Shown here in pieces: positions 51,533 to 60,727 of a stretch of 64,000 bases of DNA. The number at the start of each line of letters is the position of its first letter. Within the stretch, counting starts at the first letter, position 1. The notes below the pieces were generated by a model. The model was not told the DNA's origin. It made no database searches and worked only from the letters and a program-made list of their open reading frames with translations. The position numbers and the translations under genes were made by a program. This stretch comes from Agrilactobacillus fermenti (GTDB lineage Bacteria > Bacillota > Bacilli > Lactobacillales > Lactobacillaceae), in assembly GCF_021030645.1 (NCBI RefSeq), contig NZ_JACGCJ010000001.1, positions 1 through 64,000 on the forward strand. Reading direction: 5' to 3'.

Positions 51533-52189
51533 TTAATTATTGAGTGATTTTTGTAGATTTGTTGTTTGTTTCAAAGCAGTATTGAAATTAACATTCATGA
51601 TTTCAATCTGCTGATAAATTGCGGCATAATATTGATTCACACGATTTTCCTGTGCATTCAAGTTATCTTTATCGGTATCACTGTCGCTAAGCATATCATA
51701 ATAATCACTTTCTGCTGAACTCATTTCAGTCATGAAGGTGACAAATGTTTTTTGATCTAAGGCGGAAATATGCAGACTTTGTGAAAGACTAGAAATTAGT
51801 TGCTTGGGTAAGTCAGGATAATCTTGATTGCCGATTTTGATCAACGTTGTTTGGTTGGTTTTCAAATCAGTTTGAATCGCCTTAAATTTAGCAAAGGCAT
51901 CCTGTCGCTCCGTATAAGCCTGGTAAGTTTTGGCAGCTTTAGTTTCCAGCAAATTTTGATCAGGAAATTTCTTCTGCTCTTTTGGTGCCAATTCTTGACT
52001 TTTTTCTAGGCTATCTTTAATTATCTGTAAATTATTTTTTTGCGTTCGGATATTTTTAAGGGTTGCCGCTGTATTTTCAGATAGCTGCTCTTTTGCACCT
52101 TGCTGGGGTGCACAGCTAGTTAAAATTAAACTTAGTAGAACAAAAAATAGACTAACGATGATAGGTTTTGGTGAGATATGTGCTTTCAT
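51533..52189 (-). CDS. YkyA-family lipoprotein
   Basis: A protein of 218 residues with a lipoprotein signal peptide (hydrophobic stretch and lipobox LTSC, Cys at about residue 26). The rest is helical, rich in K, Q and N, and resembles the YkyA putative cell-wall binding lipoproteins of Firmicutes. It should be anchored to the outer face of the membrane. Its function is not known. GGAGAAAT lies before the ATG at 52189. It converges on the ECF S gene. Confidence 0.78.
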   Translation of the reverse strand: MKAHISPKPIIVSLFFVLLSLILTSCAPQQGAKEQLSENTAATLKNIRTQKNNLQIIKDSLEKSQELAPKEQKKFPDQNLLETKAAKTYQAYTERQDAFAKFKAIQTDLKTNQTTLIKIGNQDYPDLPKQLISSLSQSLHISALDQKTFVTFMTEMSSAESDYYDMLSDSDTDKDNLNAQENRVNQYYAAIYQQIEIMNVNFNTALKQTTNLQKSLNN

Positions 52190-52290
52190 TTTATTTCTCC
52201 GTTTATAATTGATACTATTAATATAACTTAATCGTTGGCATCATGCCAAAATATTGTCGAAAAAGATAGCTTGATTTAGGGGGAGACGAT

Positions 52291-53274
52291 TTGCGAATCG
52301 GTTTACGGACGATAAAAACGGCAGTTGGCGCTGCTATTGCTATTTTACTAGCCTATTATTTACATTTGCAATACTGGCCAACAGCTGGCATCATCACGGT
52401 ACTGAGTGTTCAAAATACAACGAAGGCCTCTTTTCGCTTAGTGTTTTTCCGGATTATTTCCACAGCCATTGCGTTTTTGATTGCAGTGGTCAGTTTTCGC
52501 TTATTAGGCTACAACGCGATCGCATTTGGAATTTTCTTGTTATTATTCATTCCCGTAGCGGATCTGTTTAGTCTACAAGATGGCATCGTGTTGAGTGCCG
52601 TCTTAGTTACTGTTTTTTTGATAGAGCGTAGTACTTCACTGTACTGGCTGATGAATCAAACACTATTGATGGTCGTTGGTGCTGGGGTAGCAATCATTGC
52701 TAATTTATTCATGCCAAATTTGGAAGATCGTATTTCAACGTATCAAGATTCAGTGGAACAAAGTATGCAGCAGATTTTGCAGTTAATGAGTCAACAATTA
52801 CAGACACCTGCTGCTGGTGATGAACGAGAGGCGTTGATTCAGGAATCATGGGAAAATATGAGTGATCTGAAGATTGCCTTAAATGATGGGATGGCCTGGA
52901 CAGCGCGTCATAATGAAAATCAGCTGTTATCGGAAAATGATTATTATAAAGCTTATTTTGAGATGCGCAATAATCAATATGAATTGTTGCGACAGATGCA
53001 AACCAGTATCGAGCGCATCGATAATCCCTTAATCCAAGGCCGAGAAATCGCAATCTTGCTGCAAGCAACTGCTGAAAATATTTCTGCCAGCAATGCTGCG
53101 GAAGATCTTGTTTCGGACGTCGAAGCTTTGCAGGAAAAATTTGAATCCAGTGACTTACCCAAAAATCGTGCGGAGTTTGAAGTTCGAGCACAATTATATT
53201 ATTTGTTATCGAACTTCCACCAATTTTTACGGTTAAAGAATACATTCTACACGATTGTTGCCAGTCAAAATTAA
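52291..53274 (+). CDS. Aromatic acid exporter family membrane protein (FUSC-like)
   Basis: A protein of 327 residues with about six N-terminal hydrophobic helices (residues 1-145) and a cytosolic helical domain of about 180 residues. This is the half-size FUSC/ArAE layout found in Gram-positive bacteria. The start is TTG 52291 with GGGGGAG before it. The start MRIGLRTIKTAVGAAIAILL is typical of the family. The transported compound is unknown. Confidence 0.8.
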   Translation: MRIGLRTIKTAVGAAIAILLAYYLHLQYWPTAGIITVLSVQNTTKASFRLVFFRIISTAIAFLIAVVSFRLLGYNAIAFGIFLLLFIPVADLFSLQDGIVLSAVLVTVFLIERSTSLYWLMNQTLLMVVGAGVAIIANLFMPNLEDRISTYQDSVEQSMQQILQLMSQQLQTPAAGDEREALIQESWENMSDLKIALNDGMAWTARHNENQLLSENDYYKAYFEMRNNQYELLRQMQTSIERIDNPLIQGREIAILLQATAENISASNAAEDLVSDVEALQEKFESSDLPKNRAEFEVRAQLYYLLSNFHQFLRLKNTFYTIVASQN

Positions 53275-53452
53275 TAGATTGGTCTAACAAATTAATTTAT
53301 TTATGCGAGCGTTCCCACTTGTCAATGAATGGGGGTTATGTTAGTATAAAAATGTACTTTTTGAATGGCTATGGTTCGAATGTTTCAAAGACTTTCTTCC
53401 ATATGTACCAAACAAGAATGCACAACAATATTTTCAAGGAGGAAATGCTCTT

Positions 53453-53653
53453 ATGGAACATGGAACTGTTAAATGGTTCAACGCTGAAAAAGGTTATGGC
53501 TTTATTACTCGTGAAGATGGTAGTGATGTATTCGTACATTTCTCTGCTATCCAAGGTGATGGCTACAAAACTCTTGAAGAAGGTCAAAGTGTAACTTTCG
53601 ATATCGAAGAAAGCGACCGCGGCCCTCAAGCTGTTAACGTTGTTAAAGAATAG
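53453..53653 (+). CDS. Cold shock protein (CspA family)
   Basis: A single cold-shock domain of 66 residues that binds single-stranded RNA/DNA and acts as an RNA chaperone. The RNA-binding motifs KGYGFI (RNP1) and VFVHF (RNP2) are present. AAGGAGG lies before the ATG. The 170-base stretch upstream (53283-53452) has no gene and probably holds the long leader typical of csp mRNAs. Longer frames overlapping it in other frames are shadows. Confidence 0.96.
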   Translation: MEHGTVKWFNAEKGYGFITREDGSDVFVHFSAIQGDGYKTLEEGQSVTFDIEESDRGPQAVNVVKE

Positions 53654-53667
53654 TTTATAATTTATAA

Positions 53668-53704
53668 GACCGCGCAAACGTTTCGTTTGTTGCGGTCTTT
53701 TTTA
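53668..53704 (+). terminator. Terminator of the cold shock gene
   Basis: Stem GACCGC.CAAAC / GTTTG..GCGGTC followed by T6. Confidence 0.88.
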
Positions 53705-53723
53705 ATACACAAAAGTTTGTAGC

Positions 53724-53752
53724 TGAGGATGTTGCCTTTTGGCACACGTTTA
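53724..53752 (-). repeat. Remnant of a bulged-palindrome element (left end only)
   Basis: GATGTTGCCTTTTGGCACAC followed by GTTTAAA matches the left end of a type 1 copy in reverse orientation. The rest of the element is missing. A weak right-end-like stretch follows at about 53770-53788. Confidence 0.5.
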
Positions 53753-53860
53753 AAATTTAATTGTCCTGGTCGCCGTTTGCCGCACTATGGCTAATACTTT
53801 CCAATTTCAGAGTCAGTTCGGTACAATAGAGTTAGGTAAGAATTATCGGAGGTGTGAATT

Positions 53861-54364
53861 TTGGCAAATGATGTTGATTTTTCTGCAATTGTACAAGATG
53901 TCGTTTTACAAAAATATGGAGATACGTCAGTTTTTAGTACGCAGGTGTTGTTAGAGGCGCCTAATTTCTTTGATCAGTGGCTGGCTGGCAAAGTAGAACT
54001 ATCAAAAATTCAAGGCCACCATTTACGCCAATTATTTACGGATTATGAATGGATGTTATGCCAAAAGGCTATTTTTCAGTCACAAACGATTCCGGAATTA
54101 AATGGGCGGAGCGCTTATGTCTATGCGAATGCTAAAAAGCAAATTGCGAAACAGTGGCTAGCGGCAGAAAATTGTGAGAGTGCTTTTACTAAAGAACAAG
54201 TGCAAGGTCGGGCAGTCGTACATTTACGTATCAGTCTAAATTACGATTTATGGGGCTTTGAAGATGTGTTAGACTTTATCGTACCTGAAACCGTCCGTTC
54301 AGAGATCGAGACCAAGCAACTGGATCTGCTGACCTGGGTAAATAACTTAAAAATTGAGGCATGA
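53861..54364 (+). CDS. Conserved hypothetical protein
   Basis: A soluble protein of 167 residues that I do not recognise. There is no signal peptide or membrane segment. The N-terminal part (about 1-75) looks helical, and W and F are frequent. The start is TTG 53861 with a strong GGAGGTG before it. It lies 18 bases before the glucosaminidase gene, so the two are likely co-transcribed. Confidence 0.72.
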   Translation: MANDVDFSAIVQDVVLQKYGDTSVFSTQVLLEAPNFFDQWLAGKVELSKIQGHHLRQLFTDYEWMLCQKAIFQSQTIPELNGRSAYVYANAKKQIAKQWLAAENCESAFTKEQVQGRAVVHLRISLNYDLWGFEDVLDFIVPETVRSEIETKQLDLLTWVNNLKIEA

Positions 54365-54382
54365 GTCCAAAGTGGGTAAATT

Positions 54383-55036
54383 TTGGTAAAAAGAAGAAGA
54401 ACTTATCGACGTAAAAAATCAAAAGAGAATAGTGGCTTACTTGCGGCGTTGATCACTTTATTGATTTTAGCGATTGCTATTTATGGCGTGGTCAAGGGCA
54501 TCAGTTATCATGAGCAAATGTTGGCACAGAGGGCAATTGAATCCTCCCAGGCAGCGAAGAATAAGGTGGCTCAAGAAAAGCAAGCTTTTATCGATCAAAT
54601 CGCACCTTATGCTAAGCAGCTGCAGACCCAATATCATATACTGCCAAGCATCACGGTGGCGCAGGCGATTCTTGAAAGTGATTGGGGTAACAGTCAACTT
54701 GCCAGTCAGTACAAGAACCTTTTTGGCGTTAAAAGCGATGATCCCAATAATAGTCAACTTCTAGATACCCAAGAATACGTGGATGGTAGTTGGCACACTG
54801 TAAAGGGCCATTTTCGGGTTTATGATAGTTATGATGCTTCCTTATTAGACCATGCAAAACTATTGGCCGAGGGTACCTCTTGGAATGCGCAGCAGTACAC
54901 GCATGTGCTCAATGCGACGAATTATGTTGACGCGGCCAAAGCATTACAACAAGATGGTTACGCCACTGATCCCGACTATGCCACTAAAATCATTCAAATC
55001 ATTGAAAAATATCATTTAACGAAATACGATCAATAA
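54383..55036 (+). CDS. Glucosaminidase-domain protein (GH73 peptidoglycan hydrolase)
   Basis: A protein of 217 residues: basic N-terminus, one membrane anchor (about residues 19-41), a short linker, then a GH73 domain with the catalytic Glu in AQAILESDWGNSQLA and the conserved YKNLFGVK and FRVYDSYDASLLDHA. It should cleave the glycan of peptidoglycan outside the cell while tethered to the membrane. The start is TTG 54383 with GTGGG before it. Confidence 0.88.
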   Translation: MVKRRRTYRRKKSKENSGLLAALITLLILAIAIYGVVKGISYHEQMLAQRAIESSQAAKNKVAQEKQAFIDQIAPYAKQLQTQYHILPSITVAQAILESDWGNSQLASQYKNLFGVKSDDPNNSQLLDTQEYVDGSWHTVKGHFRVYDSYDASLLDHAKLLAEGTSWNAQQYTHVLNATNYVDAAKALQQDGYATDPDYATKIIQIIEKYHLTKYDQ

Positions 55037-55055
55037 TCGAGAGGAGAGGGTACCC

Positions 55056-55742
55056 ATGCCCCAGCAATACGTTCCCGAAATTATGACCGAGTTGCGCGAA
55101 GGCATTGTTAAAATGCCAACTGTGATCAAACGAGCTAGTGGAATCAAGATTTTTGAAAAAGAGATTCATTCTGTTATTTTTACAACCGATATTGCGATCA
55201 TTAAAAATACCAATGCTGATGCGGTGATTGCTGTCTATCCGTTTACGCCGCACCCGACCATCATGCAGGCCATTACGATGGCTGCCGACATTCCAGTACT
55301 TTCAGGCATTGGCGGCGGTACAACGCAAGGTTCTCGTGCAGAAATGATGGCGATGTTTGCTGAAGCTCAGGGGTCATTAGGCGTGGTCGTCAACGCCCCT
55401 ACACCAATAGCAACGATCCGCGCCATTGATGAAGTGGTAGATATTCCGATTATTGCGACAGTAGTTCATGAAGATACGAACATTCAAGCGTTGATTGACG
55501 CTGGTGTATCGATTTTAAATGTTTCTGGTGCCAAAAAAACAGCGGCAATTGTTGCAAAAATTAGAAAAAAATTTCAAAAAATTCCGATCATTGCTACTGG
55601 CGGTAAAGATGATAATCAGATTTTAGAAACAATTGAATCCGGTGCCAATGCAATTACCTATACGCCGCCAACAAACGGCACGTTATTTGCGGAAAAGATG
55701 GCAAAGTACCGCGATGCTGAACAGAAAAAACACGAAGGTTAG
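55056..55742 (+). CDS. TIM-barrel protein of unknown function (HisA/ThiG-like fold)
   Basis: A protein of 228 residues with the rhythm of a beta/alpha barrel. The C-terminal phosphate-site-like segments are IIATGGKDDNQILETIESGANAITY and SGIGGGTTQGSRAE. Such proteins in lactobacilli carry only the name 'hydrolase'; I cannot name a reaction. GAGGAGAGGG lies before the ATG. It follows the glucosaminidase gene after 19 bases. Confidence 0.68.
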   Translation: MPQQYVPEIMTELREGIVKMPTVIKRASGIKIFEKEIHSVIFTTDIAIIKNTNADAVIAVYPFTPHPTIMQAITMAADIPVLSGIGGGTTQGSRAEMMAMFAEAQGSLGVVVNAPTPIATIRAIDEVVDIPIIATVVHEDTNIQALIDAGVSILNVSGAKKTAAIVAKIRKKFQKIPIIATGGKDDNQILETIESGANAITYTPPTNGTLFAEKMAKYRDAEQKKHEG

Positions 55743-55751
55743 AGTTTAATG

Positions 55752-55790
55752 AAATTGCATCTCTTTTATTGAGGGTGCAATTTTTTTGTG
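55752..55790 (+). terminator. Terminator after the TIM-barrel protein gene
   Basis: Stem AAATTGCATC / GGTGCAATTT with T7. It separates that gene from xpt. Confidence 0.75.
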
Positions 55791-55867
55791 GTATTCTTTA
55801 TCTTAACTAAATTCGCTTTTTATCCAACTAACGAAGGATATTATTTCAAGAAGGTGTCTTTTTCGCG

Positions 55868-55882
55868 TAAACACGAATATTA
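55868..55882 (+). promoter_or_regulatory. Candidate PurR box upstream of xpt
   Basis: TAAACACGAATATTA resembles the PurBox core (CCGAAC/ACGAAY-type). A second weaker CGAA motif lies near 55832. No guanine riboswitch is visible, so PurR control of xpt-pbuX is the likelier option. Confidence 0.3.
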
Positions 55883-55916
55883 GTTGCAAAGTTGTTTTTC
55901 GGAAAGGAAGTTTATT

Positions 55917-56516
55917 TTGAAGATTTTAGAAGATCGCATTTTGCGAGATGGCCAAGTTTTAGGGCATGATGTATTGAAAGTAGATAACTTTCTAAATCAT
56001 CAGGTAGATCCTATGTTAATGGAAGAAATTGGCAAAGAATTTCATCGCTTGTTCAAGAATGAGAAAATTACCAAGGTTTTGACGGTGGAATCTTCAGGTA
56101 TTGCACCTGCTATTTTTACGGGCTTAGCTTTTGGTGTACCAGTGGTTTTTGCTCGTAAGCACAAAAGTGTGACGTTAAAAGATGAATTATATACGTCCGT
56201 TGTTTATTCCTATACGAAAAAGACCAGCAATCATATTGCCATTTCTAAGCGGTTTTTGAATGAGGATGATCGTGTTCTAGTTGTGGATGACTTTTTGGCT
56301 AATGGTCAGGCAGTAAAAGGCTTGATCGACATCATTGACCAGGCAAACGCTAGCTTGGCAGGAATTGGAATCGTCATCGAGAAGACTTTCCAAAAGGGTC
56401 GTCAGTTAATTGATAAAGAGGGCATTCATGTGGAGTCTTTGGCACGCATCAAGGCTTTTGAAGATGGCAAGGTAGTCTTTGTAAATGATGAGGAGGCTGA
56501 AGATGCAGCAAAGTAA
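55917..56516 (+). CDS. xpt: Xanthine phosphoribosyltransferase
   Basis: An enzyme of 199 residues that converts xanthine and PRPP to XMP for purine salvage. The PRPP-binding loop [13 protein letters not shown] and the N-terminal LEDRILRDG are typical. The start is TTG 55917 with AAAGGAAG before it; the frame is open 33 bases upstream without a site. It overlaps pbuX by 14 bases. Confidence 0.95.
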   Translation: MKILEDRILRDGQVLGHDVLKVDNFLNHQVDPMLMEEIGKEFHRLFKNEKITKVLTVESSGIAPAIFTGLAFGVPVVFARKHKSVTLKDELYTSVVYSYTKKTSNHIAISKRFLNEDDRVLVVDDFLANGQAVKGLIDIIDQANASLAGIGIVIEKTFQKGRQLIDKEGIHVESLARIKAFEDGKVVFVNDEEAEDAAK

Positions 56517-57846
56517 GGCGCAGACAAACGCACCCAAGATTTCAAACTGGAAAGCTGCAATTTTAGGTATTCAGCATTTATTAGCGATGTATTCGGGATC
56601 AGTTTTAGTGCCGCTATTGATTGGCGGGGCATTGCATTTTTCTACGTTACAAATGACTTATTTAGTTTCGATTGATATTTTTATGTGTGGTCTGGCAACT
56701 TTCTTCCAGTTGAAGGGTAATCGGTTTATGGGTATTGGCTTGCCTGTAGTCCTTGGTTGCGCGGTTCAAGCAGTTGAACCCTTAAAAATGATTGGGCAAC
56801 GGTACTCTGTTGGTACTGTATATGGCTCAATTATTGCAGCTGGTATTTTCGTAGTTCTAATTGCTGGCTGGTTTTCAAAAATCAAAAAATTATTTCCACC
56901 ATTAGTTACTGGGACTTTGATTACGGTGATCGGATTGACCTTGATCCCAGTTGCTTTTCAGAATTTAGGTGGTGGCGATACGACTGCTAAGACTTTTGGT
57001 GATTTAACGAATATTGGGATCGGCTTTTTGACTGTTTTCATTATTTTGGCAGTTAGTTTTTGGGGCCGAGGTTTTCTGAAGTCGATTGCTGTGTTAGTTG
57101 GACTTGTGGCCGGCACATTAGCTGCTTCAGCATTTGGCTTAGTTTCATTAAAGCCAGTGATGGAAGCGAGCTGGTTTCATTTTCCGCAATTCTTTTATTT
57201 TGGCACGCCAAAATTTGAATGGTCTTCTATTGTGACGATGATTCTGATTTCGATGGTGTCCATGGTGGAATCCACCGGGGTTTACTTTGCCTTAGGGGAT
57301 ATTACCAAGCGTAAGTTAACTAGTGATGATTTGAAACGCGGCTATCGGGCTGAGGGTTTGGCAATTATCTTTGGCGGCCTATTTAACACTTTCCCATACA
57401 CAACTTTCTCGCAAAACGTTGGTTTGGTTCAACTTTCTGGCATCAAGACGCGGCGGCCGATTTACTTCGCGGCTGGATTTTTAGTACTACTTGGTTTATT
57501 ACCAAAGGTTGGTGCTTTGGCTACGATCATCCCTAGTCCAGTTTTGGGCGGTGCCATGTTAGTTATGTTCGGCATGGTAGCTGTTCAAGGTATTCGGATG
57601 TTGCAGAATGTGAATTTCCAAAGTGATAAGAATCTGCTAGTTGTCGCTGTATCGATCGGTTTAGGCTTAGGTGTGACCGTACAGCCAGCAATTTTCCAAT
57701 TCTTACCTAAAACAGCGCAATTATTATTTGGTAACGGCATCGTGATGGCTAGTTTATCGGCAGTCTTTTTGAATTTATTATTCAATGGTACTGGAACGGT
57801 AGATGAAGATGAAGAGACCGGCCTGAATGAAAATGATGAAGCTTGA
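56503..57846 (+). CDS. pbuX: Xanthine permease (NCS2 family)
   Basis: A membrane symporter of 447 residues with about 14 hydrophobic segments. The nucleobase-transporter signature is visible as [14 protein letters not shown], with the QH motif as [11 protein letters not shown] near the N-terminus. ATG 56503 has GAGGAGG before it, inside the xpt end. With xpt it forms a salvage operon: uptake of xanthine, then phosphoribosylation. Confidence 0.94.
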   Translation: MQQSKAQTNAPKISNWKAAILGIQHLLAMYSGSVLVPLLIGGALHFSTLQMTYLVSIDIFMCGLATFFQLKGNRFMGIGLPVVLGCAVQAVEPLKMIGQRYSVGTVYGSIIAAGIFVVLIAGWFSKIKKLFPPLVTGTLITVIGLTLIPVAFQNLGGGDTTAKTFGDLTNIGIGFLTVFIILAVSFWGRGFLKSIAVLVGLVAGTLAASAFGLVSLKPVMEASWFHFPQFFYFGTPKFEWSSIVTMILISMVSMVESTGVYFALGDITKRKLTSDDLKRGYRAEGLAIIFGGLFNTFPYTTFSQNVGLVQLSGIKTRRPIYFAAGFLVLLGLLPKVGALATIIPSPVLGGAMLVMFGMVAVQGIRMLQNVNFQSDKNLLVVAVSIGLGLGVTVQPAIFQFLPKTAQLLFGNGIVMASLSAVFLNLLFNGTGTVDEDEETGLNENDEA

Positions 57847-57932
57847 CGAATTGTTTTGCTTTTATAATGTCAGTCCTGGCAAACTGTGGTAGGGTAGATT
57901 TTAAGGAAACTTAAAAGAAGGCAGGCAAAACA

Positions 57933-59054
57933 ATGGCTTTTATTTATCCAATGCAAACCGTTGGTATTATTGGCGGTGGCATCAAAAGTTATCATTTAGC
58001 ACTGACGGCTAAGCAAATGGGGTTTCGCGTGGCCTTGTTAACATCTGTTCAAGAACCCGTTTTAGACATTGTTGATTATCCTACGATTGGCAATCCTAAC
58101 GATTTACAGACTGTTTTGGATTTTGTCAACGGCTTACAGGCCGTTATTTATCAAGATGAAAATATTGATCCACAGATTCTTGAAACGATTCAGGCCAATA
58201 ATAATGTGCCTCAAGGAACGGATATTTTATCGATCACGCAAGACCGGTACTTAGAAAAAGTTTTTTTAGATGATCTGAATTTAAATGTTGCGCCTTATAT
58301 GACTGTTGTTGGTTCTGCAGATGTTGCTAACGGATTGGCGTCCATTGGATATCCGGCAATTATTAAACCGATCCAAAAGGGCTTGAGTCATAACCGTCAA
58401 GAAGTACTTTACCGTCAACAGGATATTGCTCAAAGTGAAACCTATCTTAGCGGTGGTTCGGCAATTCTAGAATCCTGGGTGCCTGTGGATCAAGAATTTT
58501 TGATCATGGTTGTGAAGGATCAAAAGCAAAAAGTTCAGTTGTTACCAATTATTGAGACCTTTTTTGATGGACATCAATTGATAGCTGCACTAGTTCGGCC
58601 GCGAATCAATGCGGCTGTGGCTGAAGAAATTCAACGAATCGCTCATGTGATTGCTGATAAGATCGATTACTGTGGTGTTTTTGGGATTTCTTTCCTAAAA
58701 ACTGAAACAGACAACTTATATACTCAACGTATTTTTCCAGGGGTACATCTTGGCGCGGACGTCTATCAAGCCGTTCTTGGAATTTCCCAGTATGAGCTGC
58801 AATTGCGGGCTTTATTAGGATGGCCAGTTCCTGAAGTGCATGTGAGAACCAATGGCGCTATGTTAGTTATTTTAAAAGCAATTGAAGAAGAGAGCTATAC
58901 ACAAGTTAAAATCAAGCCGGATTGGCAGTTTAATTATTATCCGTTGGCTGAGACGCCTGCTTTGGCAACACCAATTGGCCAGGTGATAGTTACTAATGAG
59001 ATTCAAACAGATTTGATCAATAAAATTAAAGCAACGGATTTGTGGCATATTTAA
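57933..59054 (+). CDS. PurK-like ATP-grasp protein, degenerate
   Basis: A protein of 373 residues aligned by eye over its whole length to PurK (N5-carboxyaminoimidazole ribonucleotide synthase). Several key parts have changed. The N-terminal GxGQLGRM motif reads GGGIKSYHLA. The ATP-loop TGGYDGRGQ is replaced by IQKGLSHNRQEV. The metal and substrate motif NELAPRxHNSGH reads TQRIFPGVHLGAD. The helical SQYELQLRALLGWP end is kept. AGGCAGG lies before the ATG. purB follows after 24 bases; purE is absent. It may be an inactive or repurposed paralogue. Confidence 0.75.
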   Translation: MAFIYPMQTVGIIGGGIKSYHLALTAKQMGFRVALLTSVQEPVLDIVDYPTIGNPNDLQTVLDFVNGLQAVIYQDENIDPQILETIQANNNVPQGTDILSITQDRYLEKVFLDDLNLNVAPYMTVVGSADVANGLASIGYPAIIKPIQKGLSHNRQEVLYRQQDIAQSETYLSGGSAILESWVPVDQEFLIMVVKDQKQKVQLLPIIETFFDGHQLIAALVRPRINAAVAEEIQRIAHVIADKIDYCGVFGISFLKTETDNLYTQRIFPGVHLGADVYQAVLGISQYELQLRALLGWPVPEVHVRTNGAMLVILKAIEEESYTQVKIKPDWQFNYYPLAETPALATPIGQVIVTNEIQTDLINKIKATDLWHI

Positions 59055-59078
59055 CTTTACAACACAAAGGAGAAAAAA

Positions 59079-60374
59079 ATGATTCCTCGTTACGTAAGAC
59101 CAGAAATGGGTGCAATTTGGACAGATGAAAATCGCTACCAAGCTTGGCTAGAAGTTGAAATATTAGCTGATGAAGCCTGGGCAAAACTAGGTGAGATCCC
59201 AGCTGAAGATGTAGCCAAAATTAGAGCCAATGCAAAATTTGATGTTGCCGAGATTGCGCGTTTGGAAAAGATTACGCATCATGATGTGGTTGCCTTTACG
59301 CGGACAGTTTCTGAGAGCTTAGGCCCAGAGAAAAAGTGGATCCACTATGGTTTAACGTCTACGGACGTTGTGGACACAGCTTATGGTTATTTACTAAAAC
59401 AGGCCAATGATATTTTGCGCCAGGATATTGCTGCTTTTCTAGAAGTGATTGCTAAGAAGGCGGAAACCTATAAACATACCGTAATGATGGGGCGGACCCA
59501 TGGTGTGCATGCCGAACCAACGACTTTTGGTTTGGTGCTGGCTAACTGGTACGCGGAAATGAAGCGCAATCAGGAACGGTTTGAACATGCGGCCAAAGGC
59601 GTTGAAGCCGGCAAGATCAGTGGTGCGGTGGGAACTTTTGCCAATATTCCACCCGAAGTTGAAGCTTATGTGACGGAACATCTAGGAACTCGCGCTCAAG
59701 ATATTTCAACCCAAGTATTGCCTAGAGATCTGCATGCAGAATATGTGCAGACGATGGCTTTGATTGCAACTTCTATCGAGCGTTTTGCCTTAGAGATTCG
59801 GCATCTACAACGGACAGAAGTACGCGAAGCTGAAGAATATTTTGCTGCTGGTCAAAAGGGCTCTTCAGCGATGCCGCATAAACGGAATCCGATTGGTTCT
59901 GAAAACGTAACTGGATTAGCCCGTGTGATTCGTGGACATGCGGTAACAGCACTGGAAGATGTGCCGCTATGGCATGAGCGTGATATCTCCCACAGTTCTG
60001 CGGAAAGAATTATTTTGCCAGACACAACGGAGCTGCTAGATTATATCTTACATCGCTTTATGACAATCCTAGATAAATTGACCGTCTTTCCAGAAAACAT
60101 GATAAATAATATGAACAAGACCCATGGTTTGATTTATTCACAGCGGGTATTGCTCAAATTGGTTGATAAGGGTTTAAGTCGTGAACAAGCTTACGACATT
60201 GTGCAGCCAAAGACAGCCCAAGCATGGGATGAACAAAAAGACTTCCGAACTTTATTGGAAGCTGATCCAAAAGTAACTGAACGTTTATCTAAAGCCGACT
60301 TAGATGATGCTTTCGATTATCATTGGCATCTTAAAAATGTGGATCGTATTTTTAAGCGTGTCGGTTTAGATTAA
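59079..60374 (+). CDS. purB: Adenylosuccinate lyase
   Basis: An enzyme of 431 residues of the fumarase/aspartase superfamily. It acts twice in purine synthesis, on SAICAR and on adenylosuccinate. The signature [15 protein letters not shown] lies near residue 263, with TSTDVVDTA and [14 protein letters not shown] before it. AAAGGAG precedes the ATG. It lies 24 bases behind the PurK-like gene, probably in one transcript. Confidence 0.96.
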   Translation: MIPRYVRPEMGAIWTDENRYQAWLEVEILADEAWAKLGEIPAEDVAKIRANAKFDVAEIARLEKITHHDVVAFTRTVSESLGPEKKWIHYGLTSTDVVDTAYGYLLKQANDILRQDIAAFLEVIAKKAETYKHTVMMGRTHGVHAEPTTFGLVLANWYAEMKRNQERFEHAAKGVEAGKISGAVGTFANIPPEVEAYVTEHLGTRAQDISTQVLPRDLHAEYVQTMALIATSIERFALEIRHLQRTEVREAEEYFAAGQKGSSAMPHKRNPIGSENVTGLARVIRGHAVTALEDVPLWHERDISHSSAERIILPDTTELLDYILHRFMTILDKLTVFPENMINNMNKTHGLIYSQRVLLKLVDKGLSREQAYDIVQPKTAQAWDEQKDFRTLLEADPKVTERLSKADLDDAFDYHWHLKNVDRIFKRVGLD

Positions 60375-60383
60375 AGCATCATT

Positions 60384-60404
60384 GATCGCCTTTTGTCACA
60401 CTAT
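60384..60404 (+). repeat. Remnant of a bulged-palindrome element (right end only)
   Basis: GATCGCCTTTTGTCACACTA resembles only the right end of a type 1 copy (GAGCGCCTTTTGTCACACTCT). It precedes copy T by 11 bases. Confidence 0.5.
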
Positions 60405-60415
60405 CTTGTGAGTCT

Positions 60416-60531
60416 AAACGTGTTCCAAAAGGCAACGACCTTACCTAACAGCGCATTCCTCAAATGGAAAATCCACCATTTATCGTAATTCTTGTTAGTG
60501 CTTGGCCGTTGAGCGCCTTTTGTCACACTCT
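60416..60531 (+). repeat. Bulged-palindrome element, copy T (type 1)
   Basis: A 116-bp element with slightly changed ends (AAACGTGTTC...CACACTCT, which remain complementary to each other at the altered position). Helix 1 CAAAAGGC/GCCTTTTG, bulge GAGC, helix 2 AACGACC/GGCCGTT. Confidence 0.85.
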
Positions 60532-60572
60532 GCTAAAGTAAATGCTGTAACATCAAATAATTTGGAAATTGA

Positions 60573-60613
60573 AGAAACTGGGATGACAGAAATTTCTGTT
60601 ACTCAGTTTTTTT
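60573..60613 (+). terminator. Terminator between purB and pcrA
   Basis: Stem AAACTG.G.TGACAGA / TCTGTTA.TCAGTTT followed by T7. Confidence 0.8.
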
Positions 60614-60727
60614 GTTTACGGCTGGAGTAGCTATAATAAGTAACATAATTTTGTTATAATGTAGTGTGCTTTTTAGACTAAAATATAATTTTTATGTACC
60701 CGAACGAGTCAGTGAAAGGATCCAAAA

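Noticed and set aside
53319-53677. Longer overlapping frames over the cold shock gene (91 codons plus strand, 102 codons minus strand)
   Set aside because: The 66-codon frame has the cold-shock domain and a strong ribosome binding site; the others are shadows.
55791-55916. Guanine riboswitch upstream of xpt-pbuX
   Set aside because: The conserved purine-riboswitch core sequences and pairing arms are not found in the leader.
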